This document shows, in pieces, positions 12,981-24,718 of a stretch of DNA of 64,000 nucleotides (position 1 is the first letter of the stretch; every line of letters starts with the position of its first letter). The position numbers and the translations under genes were made by a program. The DNA comes from Eudromia elegans. Lineage: Eukaryota > Chordata > Aves > Tinamiformes > Tinamidae. Under the pieces are notes generated by a model that saw nothing but the letters and a program-made list of their open reading frames with translations, made no database searches and was not told the DNA's origin. The stretch spans positions 1,198,252-1,262,251 of the forward strand of contig PTEX01000205.1 of assembly GCA_003342815.1 (NCBI GenBank), written 5' to 3'.

Positions 12981-13937
12981 CAGCAATGCTGGTTTGGGGG
13001 AACAGCCTGTCTACAAGTGATGACACTGTCTCTTCTGGAAAGCCCCTTCTGCGCTGAGACACTACTGAGGAAGGAACACTAATTTCTTGCTTATACTCAA
13101 TCAGACTTGTTGACATTTAGATGGAGGGGAAAAAAAAAGGCAGCCCTGAATACATTAATGGTGTAGAAAAGAAAGATACAGATTACATGGACCCTCTATA
13201 GGGTCTTGCATGAAATTCTTGTCATTTGATTAATATCTCAAATCAAAAGTCTTACCACATTGCAATCTGGGAATCAAGCCAGCTCAGAAACTAAAACATA
13301 TATTTTCAGAATAATTGTGTTCATAATGACAGGACCACATGGTCACGGCTTAAATTAAACAAAATGTTTGTGTTATTAAAATAAAGGACACTGGGCAGCA
13401 CCTTTATAAAACAAATGACATCAGCTTTCAGAAAGAAACAGCACTGCTTCATGAACCTAATCATGGACTACGTGTAGCACTGAAACCAGGGTACGGTCAG
13501 ACTCCTTTGTGATTTTTGACCAGGTAGCGCAGAACAAAGAGCGACTCACATTAATTTTCCACTTTTGTAAGCCCTGCATAACTTTGATTCACCAGAGTGT
13601 CTTGAACTGGCCCATGCTGGACTGTTCTTCAGGGAAAAACTACTGTCATCCACTTCCCTGCACAATTTCCACAGCACCAGGCTCGTCAGCACCAGTGGTT
13701 CATCTACCTACCTGATTCTAGGCAGGGCTTCCTATGCATTCGCTCAAAGCTAAATCTGATCTCTACAGTCAGAGGCACTCATATTTTAGAAAACATTTAT
13801 TTATATAACAAGTCTCCCACACTTTCAAGCAGATGACAATCTGATTTAAGCGCTGTCCTAAGAAAAGAGAAGCAGATGAGTTGCAAATCTGTGCTTGCTC
13901 TCTGTCTGCACACACACTCCAACAACAGACACCTCAT
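12981..13937. other. Unannotated non-coding DNA
   Basis: No gene or repeat recognised. Open frames are under 70 codons. Confidence 0.5.
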
Positions 13938-14050
13938 CATCAACATTATTTCCTGGCAGCCTAGGACGCCTGTCAAGTGCCAAGGTTTGTGCTAGGAGCT
14001 GTTCAAACAGACAGAAAGATGGTCCTTTCTCCAAAGCACTTATGTTACTT
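13938..14050 (-). mobile_element. Decayed LINE 3' tail (CR1/L2-type)
   Basis: The words ggcagcctaggacgcc, gtgctaggagctgttcaaac and agatggtcctttctcc, then caaagcactta, follow the order of a common amniote repeat: 'TTGTGCTAGG(C/T)GCTGTACAAACACAGA..AAAAGA(C/T)GGTCCCTGCCCCAAAGAGCTTACA'. That is the reverse complement of a LINE 3' untranslated end, so the element's sense strand is the minus strand. It is heavily mutated, without coding capacity. Assignment is from memory of the consensus. Confidence 0.55.
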
Positions 14051-14120
14051 ATAATCACAGTAAACCAATAACTTTTTTCATGTTTCCACGGTGGTAGGAG
14101 TTTTTTGTCGTCGTCGTTTT
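14051..14120. other. Spacer between LINE relic and microsatellites
   Basis: Short stretch ending in a T run and three GTC units (14107-14116). Nothing else is visible. Confidence 0.5.
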
Positions 14121-14150
14121 GGTTTGGTTTGGTTTGGTTTGGTTTGGTTT
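14121..14150. repeat. (GGTTT)6 microsatellite
   Basis: Six perfect copies of the pentamer GGTTT. This is not the vertebrate telomere unit (TTAGGG). Confidence 0.97.
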
Positions 14151-14280
14151 TGGCAGGAACTCGTTTAGGAACTCACAGTGGTTGCACAGAGAACAATCAC
14201 CTACACTTGAAATACCAAAGCGTTATTCTAGTCTTAAGTTATCGTGTGAATGTAGGACTTGAACTATCGTGCAAGTGTAG

Positions 14281-14486
14281 AGAAAAGAAAAGAAAAGAAA
14301 AGAAAAGAAAAGAAAAGAAAAGAAAAGAAAAGAAAAGAAAAGAAAAGAAAAGAAAAGAAAAGAAAAGAAAANAAAGAAAAGAAAAGAAAAGAAAAGAAAA
14401 GAAAAGAAAAGAAAAGAAAAGAAAAGAAAAGAAAAGAAAAGAAAAGAAAAGAAAAGAAAAGAAAAGAGAAAAGAAAGAGAAAAAGA
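14281..14486. repeat. (AAAAG)n microsatellite with one unresolved base
   Basis: About 190 bp of nearly perfect AAAAG pentamers, followed by a degenerate purine end to about 14486. Base 14372 is N, the only ambiguous base I see in the window. The repeat phase slips there: after the N only three A's precede the next G, instead of four. The N therefore probably marks a join between reads or a consensus failure, and the true array length is uncertain. Lys/Glu/Arg-rich frames through it are artefacts of the repeat. Confidence 0.97.
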
Positions 14487-14967
14487 AAATATATAGCTTT
14501 AAAGTAAACAGTGCAAAACGAGAAAATCCTGGACATTATAGGATTTTTTGCTGATTTAACATTATATAAAGTATGAAAATTAATGTGACATGTGGATAAC
14601 TTGTTCTCTCCAGAATGTGCTTTGCAAGTCATAGATTCTATATGATGTTGCTGTTGCTATAGTAACTCTTTTTTACAGCAGAGCAAATACTCATACAAAA
14701 CCTTTCGACTTTTAGGAAAAAAAAAAATTTGCATTTTCAAAATATTTTCAAGTTAAGTTTATGACCTAAAAATAATAGATCCATTGTCTTTACCTTCCCC
14801 CATCTCTCTCAGCTTGATGTATACAATTCAAAATATGCTTCCCTGATCAAAGACTTACTCTGTGATCTAAAAAGTGATTTCAGCTCATGGCTACATTTAC
14901 ATACTTTGCAATCCAGTAACTTAGAGTAAAATCAAATGAGGTTTCCAATGTTAACTACTGTAGGAGA
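14487..14967. other. Unannotated AT-rich DNA
   Basis: No gene, RNA gene or repeat family recognised. Confidence 0.5.
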
Positions 14968-15024
14968 TTTCCCTTTTTTCCTTTTTCCTTCTTTTTTTTT
15001 GTTTTCTTTCGTTTTGTTTTGTTT
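14968..15024. repeat. Pyrimidine tract with (GTTTT) units
   Basis: Nearly pure T/C stretch (tttcccttttttccttttt and following) passing into gttttgttttgttt. Confidence 0.9.
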
Positions 15025-15795
15025 AAAGGTGATTAATTACTCAAATGCAGTGTGAACCATTCACTTAATACATGGTGTGTAAGCTCAGCCCTTTTTATCT
15101 CCTCTGTTTTGAACACCCAACCGGCCAGTTTTACCCCACTGAACTAATGCAAGACAAAAAAAAAAATCAATGGCACACACTTTGGATAAATACCTCTACA
15201 CTGTACATTTGCCAAGAGAGCTTCTAAGATCAGCTCTGTAAATGTCATGATCCTTAATGCTATTGTGGTATAACTGAAGAGCGTTCCTTGAGCCCATTTG
15301 GCTAGGCTGACTAGCGCACTTTGTTTTCCCAGGAGAAGAAAGCAGAGTAGTAAACCATTTTTGCAGAATGTCATTCTCCCACAACAGTTTATGAAAGAAA
15401 CATCTGTGACAAGAATCTTTAATGCTTTTTCTCAAAGCCAAGCTGACAGTAAAAGAGCATTGCTAAAAGTGGCAAATCAATGCCATTCCACTCCTTCTCG
15501 AGCAGGACACCTAATTTGCTATGTATCACATGTATTTTCTTCGCATGTGCTGAGAGGCTGTGACATTGATGTGGTGGCTGTCGTCCAAGCTTCTGTTGAA
15601 TAAACACTCTGGCCATAGAGCAGGCAAGCTGGCCTGTTTAGCAATGTGTGCTGTCCGGCGCGGGTTTACTTCACTTCAGGGGGGAAGGCTTGTTTAAACT
15701 ACAGATTGCAATTTTGGGACATAAAGCATATCTTTGAAGGCTGTTTTGAACACCTTAAATCATCTATTTTCTTAATCTTGGTTTGCTTAGTGTGG
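15025..15795. other. Unannotated non-coding DNA
   Basis: Overlapping open frames on both strands (up to about 100 codons, 15298-15603) with no recognisable protein. Nothing else is visible. Confidence 0.5.
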
Positions 15796-15838
15796 TTTTT
15801 TTCTTTTTTTTTTTCCCTTTTTTTTTTTTTTTTTTTTC
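15796..15838. repeat. Poly(T)-rich tract
   Basis: T runs interrupted by a few C's, ending in an uninterrupted run of about 20 T's. It could be the reversed poly(A) of a retroposon, but no recognisable element adjoins it. Confidence 0.9.
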
Positions 15839-18800
15839 AATACTACCTGGAAACACAGGCAGAAGAAAGCAATAGCAAATACAGTTTGGCAGCTAGAAAG
15901 CATTTTGTTACTAGGCTTGTGCTGATTGTGTTATAAAAATATGGTCATTTAGCTGAAATCAGCCTTATAAAGTTTATCTGGATCAGAGAGAATAATTTTT
16001 ACATGTAATTATTTAAAACATCTGAAAGCCTTTACAGGCATTGGACCATGAGTCAAAGCTCTGCTGAATGGTGCACGAAGGAAATTGAGAGCTCTGCCGT
16101 GAATCAGAAGAGTTTCTCATAAGTTGTTTTATTAAAAAAAAAAAAAAATCTACCTAAAGTTTTTAATGCACTAAAATTGAACCAAGTGGTTAAAAAAACT
16201 TCCGATGCCTCTAACATTTACATTAATCTAATCCAAAGCTTTTTACAGAGGAAAGACACGTAGAAAGGGGACCACTGCTTATGGCATGAGTCATGTACAA
16301 CACAGCATTCCTCTTTCTTGTAAAGGCGTTAAATGTAATGCCTCTTTTGTCACACTTTCCAGCGAGAGCACAGGGGCCGAGCCATGTAGCTCTTCAGCAC
16401 TATCAGATCTCCCGCTGAATCCCATGAGGGTGTTGGCTGAGGCTGGAGTACACAATGTAATAAAATGGATCTAGATGGAAAACTGCTAATTCCAAAGCCT
16501 TCCCTGGCAAAGAGAGGGGTATCCACAGCTTTGAAAATGAATGAGATTAGCTGAAATGATGTGGGCTGAAATGAAAACGGCCCTGATGGGCAGCAAAGGC
16601 AGGTGGGCAGTAGTCTGTTCATTGCCAGTGGAGTTTACTCCACACTTCCAGCTTGTGTATGAACTATGAAAGTGTGAAGAGATAGAAATCTAGACCCTAC
16701 ATTTTGCTTTTAAAATAAAGGACGCCTGTGAGTGACAGCCACAGAAAGATCTTATTTACATGGGAGTTTCCGAATACAGACTATGGTGTTCAGGCCGTCT
16801 TATGCTATAGAGTGAAAATGTTCTGAATTCCAGGGAAAGCAAGTCTATTTATTCCATTAGTTGCCATGGTTAACACTTGTTTTTACACATCTTGGAGCCA
16901 AAGGAGTGGAATTGCGTAAACACTGGGACTGGAATTTCAAATACTTTCCAAACAGATGTAACTGGCATCTCCATCGCTGCTCAATTAGTGGCACTCTATT
17001 GGATAACCAAGTTCATCTCAGTCCTTCTGAATCCCCCCATGACTTGTAAATCAGCTCAGTGACCTGTGGTCTCAGAAGGTGTGAAGGAAACTCCGACATT
17101 AACGCTATTTAGAGAGATAAACCACAGCTACTAATTAACATAGCAAAGAAGCAAAATTAATTTGCTCCTGGAAGCAGCTGGGCAGACCGAGTCCCTGTGA
17201 AAGCCAGCAGGACATAAAGGGTCTTCGCGACCTCCAAGTGTTGTCTGAGAGATACCAGCACAGCAAATGTTTGTGCACATGAGATGTTCCTCTGAGCTCA
17301 ATCGTCCCAAAGCAGAGATCAAGCGCAGAGGAGTGAAGGAAATAAAGTCATCCCGAGGCTGCTAGAATGGCAATGCAGTGGCAGTTTCGGAGCAAAGGTG
17401 TACCTGAAAGATTAAATATCAGTGGGAACCAACCCCAGTGAACCCTGTTCTATAATGTCCATTTCCTCTCCATCTGCCCTACCACCTGCATGTTCTGACG
17501 CTGAAGCAAGGAAGGATTTTGCACATTCAGGAGGCAGAAGATTTAGTTCTATTACCTCTTTTGGGGAGAAAGTCTCTCCACGTTGTGATAAATTTCCCTC
17601 ACAGCTCTCAAGCACATTTTAGTTTGAGAATCCACTCACTTGACCTCAGTGGGACAAACCTGACATGCATTGCGGAGCTAGATCCTTAGTGAGAAACCTA
17701 CTCCCTCCACCACCCCTTGGCTCCTGTTGCACTTTGTAGCCATCCAGCTCGCTGGGGCTGGGACCTGTTTCTGCATGTGTGCAACTCCGAACGCCCGGAG
17801 CTGGGTGGAAGTGTGGGGCTCGCAGGCACTACCCAATACAAGCGATTTTTTTGTGAATCACAGCAATCGCTGCAGTAATAAACAGGCAAGCAAACAAATC
17901 CCCTCCGGGTTAACCCTGAGCCCTGACTTTGCTGGGAGCGTAACATAAGTAGGTAGTTTGTACACTGCTGGGAGTTTTTAAAGGAAATAAATATGGTTCA
18001 ATAGATAAGAAACTGTTTTTTTTTTCCCCCCTGATCTTTGCTCCCTGTTGTGTGCTCCTGCTCTCATTATAGTAGATACTCAAAACATCAAAACACAATT
18101 TCATTTTATTTTTCAAAGTTCATTTACTTACACTTGAAGGCTTTTGTTACAAAGAACAAAGCACATGTGTCTAACAGTTTGACCCTTCCTTCATCCTTCC
18201 CTAGGGGCTTCAATTAAACTTTTATTTAAGTAGTCATTTGGTGTGTGGGATACTATGCTAAAATACTTTGAATTGCTGGTTTTCGTAAGGCCCCCAGCTG
18301 CTCTATCCACAGCACCCAATAATACATGTGAACACATTGGAAAGACTTTGCTAACGTTGGGTTTGCTTGGGAGGACTGATTATTTGGATAGAAGAAAGGA
18401 AAATAGAGAAAGGATTACTTTTAGGGAAAGGCACTGACTGCAAAGGACAACTGGAGTGTGTATTATGTGTCTATCCATTTTTTTGCCCATCATTTTGTTT
18501 CTGCCATGGGAATATCTCAAAATATTGGCTTCCTGTGAATAAGGCGCTTATTCATGACTTCGGACCTTGTAAATTCCATATGTGATTGTGTTAAAATGTC
18601 CTTATGTTTCCCATGCTCATAGTTGATTTCTATGTGTGCCAGCCCGTTCTCCCCGCCCCTCCTCCCGTGCTGCTCTACGTGCACAGAAATGGAAAATTTG
18701 GCTTCCTAACTTGGTTTGTGCAGGAGATTTTGAAAAAATGGCTGACTGATAGGAAACAGAGAGGAAGGGGCAGAAAGACTCTTCCCACCTATATCAGCCC

Positions 18801-19405
18801 CGGTCCCCTAGTCTTCACCATTCTTTTTCTGCATTTTGGAAGAAATTATAGTGAGATTTGTCGCTGAGTAGTTTTGGAGTTGCTCATCCCAAACCCCTGC
18901 CTTGGATGTTTTTCTTTCCTCTTCTCATTTGTTTCCTTGAAAGCTTTCACACCAGTGGAGTTTCGTTCAGCAGCCTGTGGTTGCAAAGTAGATTCCTTTT
19001 GGAGGAAACTAAGCCAAAACTGATGCTCTAACGTCAACGTGGAACACGAGCCAAATCAAAAGGAGCGCATCCTCAGGACGTCTTCCAGTGCACAACTGAC
19101 ACATTCATTCCGTGGGGGCATTCGTCCTAGAGGTCCAAACTCGATTTAAATAAAAACTACATAAAATGGAGTTGTGAGACACCTAAGCATAGACTGGTGT
19201 TATCTACAAGAAGATCTATTTCTGTTGCATTGAATTATAGGCTAGATTAAGGTATAGATGGAAATATCTGCAAAGTCTGCAGTCTTCCTCTCTGTTAAAT
19301 CACTAAGAGTCTCTATCCTTTTCCGGGCTATTTTCACAAAGAATATACAGACTTTGAGATCTCTGCCCCTACTGGTTCACAGTTTGTGAAAAGACAGATG
19401 GACTA
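15839..19405. other. Unannotated non-coding DNA
   Basis: Contains a 14-nt poly(A) at 16134-16147 and, near 17636-17665, a phrase (ttgacctcagtgggacaaac) resembling a common amniote repeat word. No gene. Open frames are 90 codons or fewer and occur on both strands. Confidence 0.45.
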
Positions 19406-19450
19406 ATACATACATACATACAATATACATTTATACATACAATACATACA
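19406..19450. repeat. Imperfect (ACAT)n microsatellite
   Basis: Tetranucleotide ACAT/ATAC units with interruptions (tacatacatacatacaatat and onward). Confidence 0.85.
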
Positions 19451-21412
19451 AGTTATGTTTCCTCAAAAAAAAAAAGGCACTCATACTGAAATCTAAATAC
19501 ATGTTTGCACGGATATAGCAATGACAGTTCTCAGAATTATATCAAAATTGTTTTAGAAAGGGACATCATCGCTCACGTTTCCACCAAATAGGCAGCATAT
19601 GACTAAGCTGAAACTCTCTACTCGGAATTTCCTAAACTTTGGGGGACATCTTTTTGAATCTTGTATGTGCATTTCATGAAGGGCTTAATCAAAACTTAAT
19701 CAATTCCCACCTCAGCAACTTCAGAAAGGGATTTAAATCCAGTACTAGATTTGGATCTGAATGTTGTGCCTGGGGGCTCATTTCTGTTATCAATTAAGAG
19801 TTGCTCTTGTGATGTACCAAAAGGCAGTAGCATATAGGCTGTTGTTTAGAGATGTACATAATGTAGCTTTAAATTTCATTGGGAAACTAAACAAAACCTC
19901 TGGCCTTAGGGCTGCATGTTCAAATACTACAGTCCCATAGTGCATTACACCAGTCAACACTTCTTTTCAAATACCACCCGCATAACAATTAACCTCACTT
20001 CAACCTTGAGGTCTCTGATTAGTGATGGCCTATTGTTTAAGTTCCATTAACATAGCCCCTGTGTTGCCCTATTCTCACTCAAATGGACTAATCAAATCAG
20101 TCACCAAGGACTTAAGCTCAGAGTCCAACTTCTTTAGTAAGCAGCGATTTTCAATTTGAGTAGAATGGTGGATGTCATCAACACAGTCACAATTAGTATA
20201 GCTCTGACATGGAAAACATTCTTAATGATCCCCAATTTGTGAAATATCAAGGGTCCCAGCAACTGGCAATATGAGAATTTCTATGTATATGAGAAAAATT
20301 ACAATATCAATAGGGCAGTCATTAATGCATTACCTTATACCAGACTGGTCTGTGAAAGGACAGAACCTCAATTGGATTCCATTTAGTTTCTGAAAGCAAA
20401 TGCTGTTTTGAACCAGTAGAAATAAAAACATGTTACAACATTTTTTAAATGTTATTTCTCACTACTTACACCACATTTATTATGTAAAAAGGAAAGCATT
20501 GTTTATTTTTCCAAATCTAGTTACAGAGTTGTTATTCTTGACATTCCTCTTATTCAGATTGCACAACTATGTTTCATTCACATTAGCTGATACTTGCTGT
20601 TTCAATCATTTGTAATTAAAAAATGCCTAATGCTATTTTTTCAGATTATTTTTTAACATTATCATCTATTTCTGTCAAGGTAATAGATGTGTCTAGCACA
20701 AAGTTCTGCAAAGATGGAAAAGTCACAGAAAATTAGAGTTGCATTTCACCATTGGAATCCACGGACAAATTTTCAGCTAGGCCATAAGTACCTCGTGAGA
20801 GTTCCCGTCCAGTTGTCCGTACAGGTATTCACTATGCACGGGCAAGGAATTCTTTTTAGTTTCACGCACATGAAGTTCCTGCAAGAGCAGCATTTTCCAA
20901 TCTTTCAAATCCTGTTATCCTTTCAAAATGTGTCAAAAAAGTGGGAGGCCACCAGTCATTCAGTTGGAAGTCAACGGCACTGATAATTTTCAAAATGGAG
21001 TTTGTGGGGCATATAAGAGAGACTGTAACCGGTAACTTCTACCTAATGAAAACAAATCTTTTTTTTTTGTTTCTTTTTTTCATTGTTGCCTTGTTTTCTT
21101 GCCAAACTCCGTCTGCTTTCCCAGTCCAATACATTTTCAGAGGGCAGACTGCAGCAGAACCACGCGCTCTCACCTCTTCAGCATACGATGAGGTTTCTAG
21201 ATAATGTTCACACGTAGCTTTTCTTTTATGATCAGCTAGAACACTGTGCATAGAATAAACATTGCCAGACGCATTAAATGTTTTATTTCTGTGCTTCGGA
21301 GAATGAAATTTGGCAGAAATATTCCTTAATTTAAATCCAGCTTTTGTCTGCCTCATTGCTTTACACACCATGTAGTGAAGGAACTGGCTTCACGCTGCTC
21401 CCACATCACCAG
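19451..21412. other. Unannotated AT-rich DNA
   Basis: AT-rich spacer with no recognised gene or repeat. A T-rich run lies at 21060-21080. Confidence 0.45.
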
Positions 21413-21514
21413 TCCATCTGACTTACAACAGCTCCAATCGGCATCACATGGGAGGCCACACGAGCGGTCCATTCTGCTCCTCCATCGCCACCAGCAGCTG
21501 GAACTGGACTCGGG
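21413..21514 (+). other. Exon-like block, function unknown
   Basis: The block is preceded by a pyrimidine-rich stretch ending in an AG acceptor (ctcccacatcaccag) and followed by a GTAAAT donor-like sequence. It is 102 bp, a multiple of three, and open in the phase-1 frame, beginning (S/P)SDLQQLQSASHGRP and ending HRHQQLELDSG. It is GC-richer than its flanks. I do not recognise the peptide. The minus strand also offers splice-like borders (acceptor ttttgcag at 21582-21589, donor gtaagt at 21421-21426), so the signals may be chance. Confidence 0.15.
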
Positions 21515-22742
21515 GTAAATGCCAAGGGAATTTGCATGATAGTCCATTTGGATCATGTACCGTAGCCATTGGTCGCCATCGCTGCAAAATATCAAGACAT
21601 AGGCCTCATCCACATAGAAGTTACATGATTTAAATTAAAACCAATTCTGTTTAAACTAGAACAAACTTCTGTGTGAACCCTCATAATTCTTTAAAATTGT
21701 CTAATTTCCATTTATCTGGCCCTGGCAATGTTTCCCTGCAGATGGTTAAACAAACAAAGGAGAGGCATAGATGCTGTTAAGCAGCCTCTAATTAAAGTCA
21801 TATGAAATCACACCTTTAGCCCCTTTGCTGCCAGGGACCCCACCAAGGAGGCCTTTGCTCCCTCAGAGCAGAGGACAGCATCTCCCATAGTCCCTATTTT
21901 CTTGTGTATCTTCCTCCTCTTTGAAGGACTCCCAAGGTGGCATCAACGTGTGGCCCAACGTTTGGTGGAGTTTGGCTCCTTGGAGCCGGCCGGGGTAGGC
22001 GCTGGGGCTCTAGATGGTGGAGTGCCAAGAGAGACACATTCTCCAGCCATTGTGCAGGCCACTACGTTACCTCTGGGCATCGCCCCCCCTGCCTGCACTG
22101 CCTCCCGTTGCTCTTTTGTTCAAGAGGAAACTTGTCATTTAGAGGCTGATTATTAGTTTTCTTTTCTCTTCCTCCCCCCAAGCCCCCCTTCAACTGGATC
22201 ATCACCAGTTTTAGAAGAGTTGCCCCTTTCTAAAGAAAACAAAACAGAATAAACAACCTCTTCCCAGTCCCTGTCAGAGCTCTCTTCTTTTCACCAACAT
22301 CTATTTTCTCCCCAGCAAAATGAAAGGACAGGGAGAAAAAGACAGCTTCTTCCCTCTCCCCACAATGCAACAACAAAGAACACAAACAAAATTAAAATTA
22401 GGCATTTAAGCTGATTTTCACCACTTAACTTTTGACATGTTTTTGCAAATTTCCTTCAAGCCCCCTCTGAAGATTCAACCAATGAAACCCACTGTATCAA
22501 GTGGTTTTTCTAAGGCTGTTTGCATAAATTCTGTGAAACAACCCACATGTTGTTTGGAGCCACAAAGGCACCTTTCTGTTAATGGTGAAATTCAGAGGCA
22601 ACAGCAGAACAAAATATTTGTCCCTTTGGGGAGAAATCAACAGTGAAAGAAGTAATTTTTCATCTTTATGTAACTCTGAAAATATTTTAGGTCTGAGACA
22701 TCCAAACTAACTCGGCAGAAGGATCTCCAGGTGGGTGATTTA
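21515..22742. other. Unannotated non-coding DNA
   Basis: No gene recognised. Pyrimidine-rich around 22160-22300, A-rich around 22370-22420. Open frames are under 85 codons. Confidence 0.45.
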
Positions 22743-22970
22743 TTAGAAGCTAAAGCCATTGCCCAAAAGTTCTGTTCTTTTTTTATGCCCACGTAGCTTC
22801 AGTTCAACTTCATCGTCTTGCTTTGAGAAGTAATTGTTTTTCTCCCCAGAAATATATTTTTCTTCCAGTAAGTCTGCATCATATTCATCATCTGGAACAT
22901 ATTGCGAGTGCTGCACTGGGCTGAGCTTGCAGCTGCTCCCAATCATAACCAGTGTGCTCAGAGCAGACCT
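22743..22970 (-). other. Coding-like frame ending in a stop, possible terminal exon
   Basis: On the minus strand an open frame ends at a TAA at 22743-22745. Its last 70 or so residues look more protein-like than other frames here: acidic DDEYDADLLEEKYISGE, then KQDDEVELKLRGHKKRTELLGNGFSF at the end, with varied synonymous codons and no low-complexity composition. A possible acceptor (ggattttgcag) lies just upstream at 22971-22981, and an alternative AG at 22911. An AATAAA overlaps the stop region. I recognise no family and see no upstream exon, so it may still be chance. Confidence 0.2.
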
Positions 22971-24240
22971 GCAAAATCCTTGGAGAGCGAGGGTGGGAGC
23001 GCCTGCCCTGCGCCCTCCTATTCCCCGTGCGCTGCACCAGGGCTCCAGAGGCTCCTCCGCTTTCCACTTCATTTCCAGGTGTAATTCAAAATGGCATTTC
23101 TGATCCACAAAGCCATTCATGGTTTAAGAGCCTGTATTTCTTCAAGACCGCTTCTCCATTTCAACATCGTGTTTCACCCGGCAGCCAAGATTGGCTGCAG
23201 TTGCACGAGACGGATAGCAGTGTTGACTCTGTAAAACACATAAGAGTTTCCAGAGTGACAGGCCGTTCTCAGTGGATATACGGCATGCGAGTGGTAAAGG
23301 TGGGGAGTGTCTCATTTCATAGAGGAGAAAAAGAAAGAAAGGATTCTTTCCATAAAAAAAAAAGTACTTCTCACATTTGGTGAAAATGTCAAAAGAATTG
23401 AACCAATTGCCCCAAAATATTCTGCAGTCCTGCAAAATTTTTAAGACTATATATGATTTGTACCTATGTATACGATTTGTACCCATGATTTGCACCCATG
23501 GTTTATTGTGGGCTATGCCAGCAGTAAAATCTTTCCCTCAGAAGCTACTAGGTGCTTTCATGGTCCTGTTTAGATATGAAGTAATAGTGGAAAATCTAGA
23601 AAAATATATATTATCATATATATATGAAAATTGTGAGATGCTACAAGCAGAGGAAATCACGCAAACGGAACTTTGATTACGGGAAGCAGAAGAGTAGAAT
23701 CTTGTACAATGGAGCAATGTACTCAGCCAAACAAAAAGAGAAGGGACTGTGTGTAGCAGGCAAGTGTCTACATATTTCTTCACTGAGACCTGTTCCCTAC
23801 GTCTATAAGAAACCTTCTCACTTCAGTATTTGTATCCTGAATTACATATAAATCCTTAGTTTTATAATAGAGACAAAACATGGCACCTATCATACTGCAC
23901 TTGAGATTCCTCTTCCCAAGTGACTCCCAGGACCTGCTCCCTCCAGCCAGTATATCCTATCTGCCTTTCCAAGGAGTATCAAAGCCTCCCCAGGTGCCCT
24001 CGTTCTCTCTTCTCCTTCATGCTTCCCCATACACTCTGAGGTCTCTCAGAATTTTTCATGGCAGCCAGCTAAGGATCTTATTTTAATGATGAAAAAGTAT
24101 GTTTTTGAGAGTTAACTTAGCCAAATTTAATTTAATAAATTATTAATTTAAATTAATACAACAGGCTGAGTTATAGCCTACACCATATTGCCAATGGTTG
24201 CAATTGTATTGAAGATCTAGTAATACTTCGTGGTCTCGCT
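22971..24240. other. Unannotated non-coding DNA
   Basis: The first part (22980-23070) is GC-rich. The 143-codon plus and 117-codon minus frames overlap each other and have no recognisable domain. Around 23880-24070 the sequence is pyrimidine-rich. Confidence 0.45.
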
Positions 24241-24261
24241 AAAGACGGACGCTCCGTCTTT
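24241..24261. repeat. CpG-containing 9-bp hairpin
   Basis: Perfect arms aaagacgga (24241-24249) and tccgtcttt (24253-24261) around the loop cgc. It is unusual in holding three CpGs within 15 bp of AT-rich surroundings. No RNA family is recognised. Confidence 0.85.
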
Positions 24262-24704
24262 CCAAAATAAAAGAGTCTTTAACTCATATGACTCCAGAGC
24301 ATTTCAGATATAGAAGACAAGTGGAAAATAAGGAGCCTTTTCTTTTTTTAAAAAAACTCTTTTAAAATCAAATTCCATGCTCTTTAAGGTTTCAAGAAGC
24401 TGTCATATGAGTTTTATGTACATGGGACTTGCAAACCTGCCCATAGCCCTCTGTAGGCTAAAGCCCAACCTCCTAAATCACGGGGTAAGCTATGCAAACT
24501 CTAACAGTTTTGGTTGCGTTAAGCCAACTCAGTAAAAACAAATGAAGAAAACACCGTTTCCCTCAGCTTAGGCAAGGCTTGAGGGCAGAGGAATAGCGAG
24601 CGCTCCGCGCTGTGTAGAGCATGAGGCTGGGAAAGCGTCTGCTCCACGGCTGCTGGATTTCTGAGCCTGGGGACCTGGGAGATGCCCCAGGCTCCTCAGC
24701 AGCA
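24262..24704. other. Unannotated non-coding DNA
   Basis: AT-rich at first, with a GC-richer part at 24580-24690. No gene is recognised. Confidence 0.5.
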
Positions 24705-24718
24705 GTTGCTAAGGAAAC
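24705..24718 (+). promoter_or_regulatory. RFX X-box-like site
   Basis: GTTGCTAAGGAAAC fits the imperfect palindrome bound by RFX-family factors (GTTGCYA..GGNAAC). It is a motif match only; occupancy is not shown. Confidence 0.25.

Noticed and set aside
14121-14150. Interstitial telomeric repeat
   Set aside because: The unit is GGTTT, not TTAGGG.
14105-14554. 149-codon open frame rich in Lys, Glu and Arg
   Set aside because: Created by the (AAAAG)n microsatellite, which has no stop codon in this frame; it also crosses the N.
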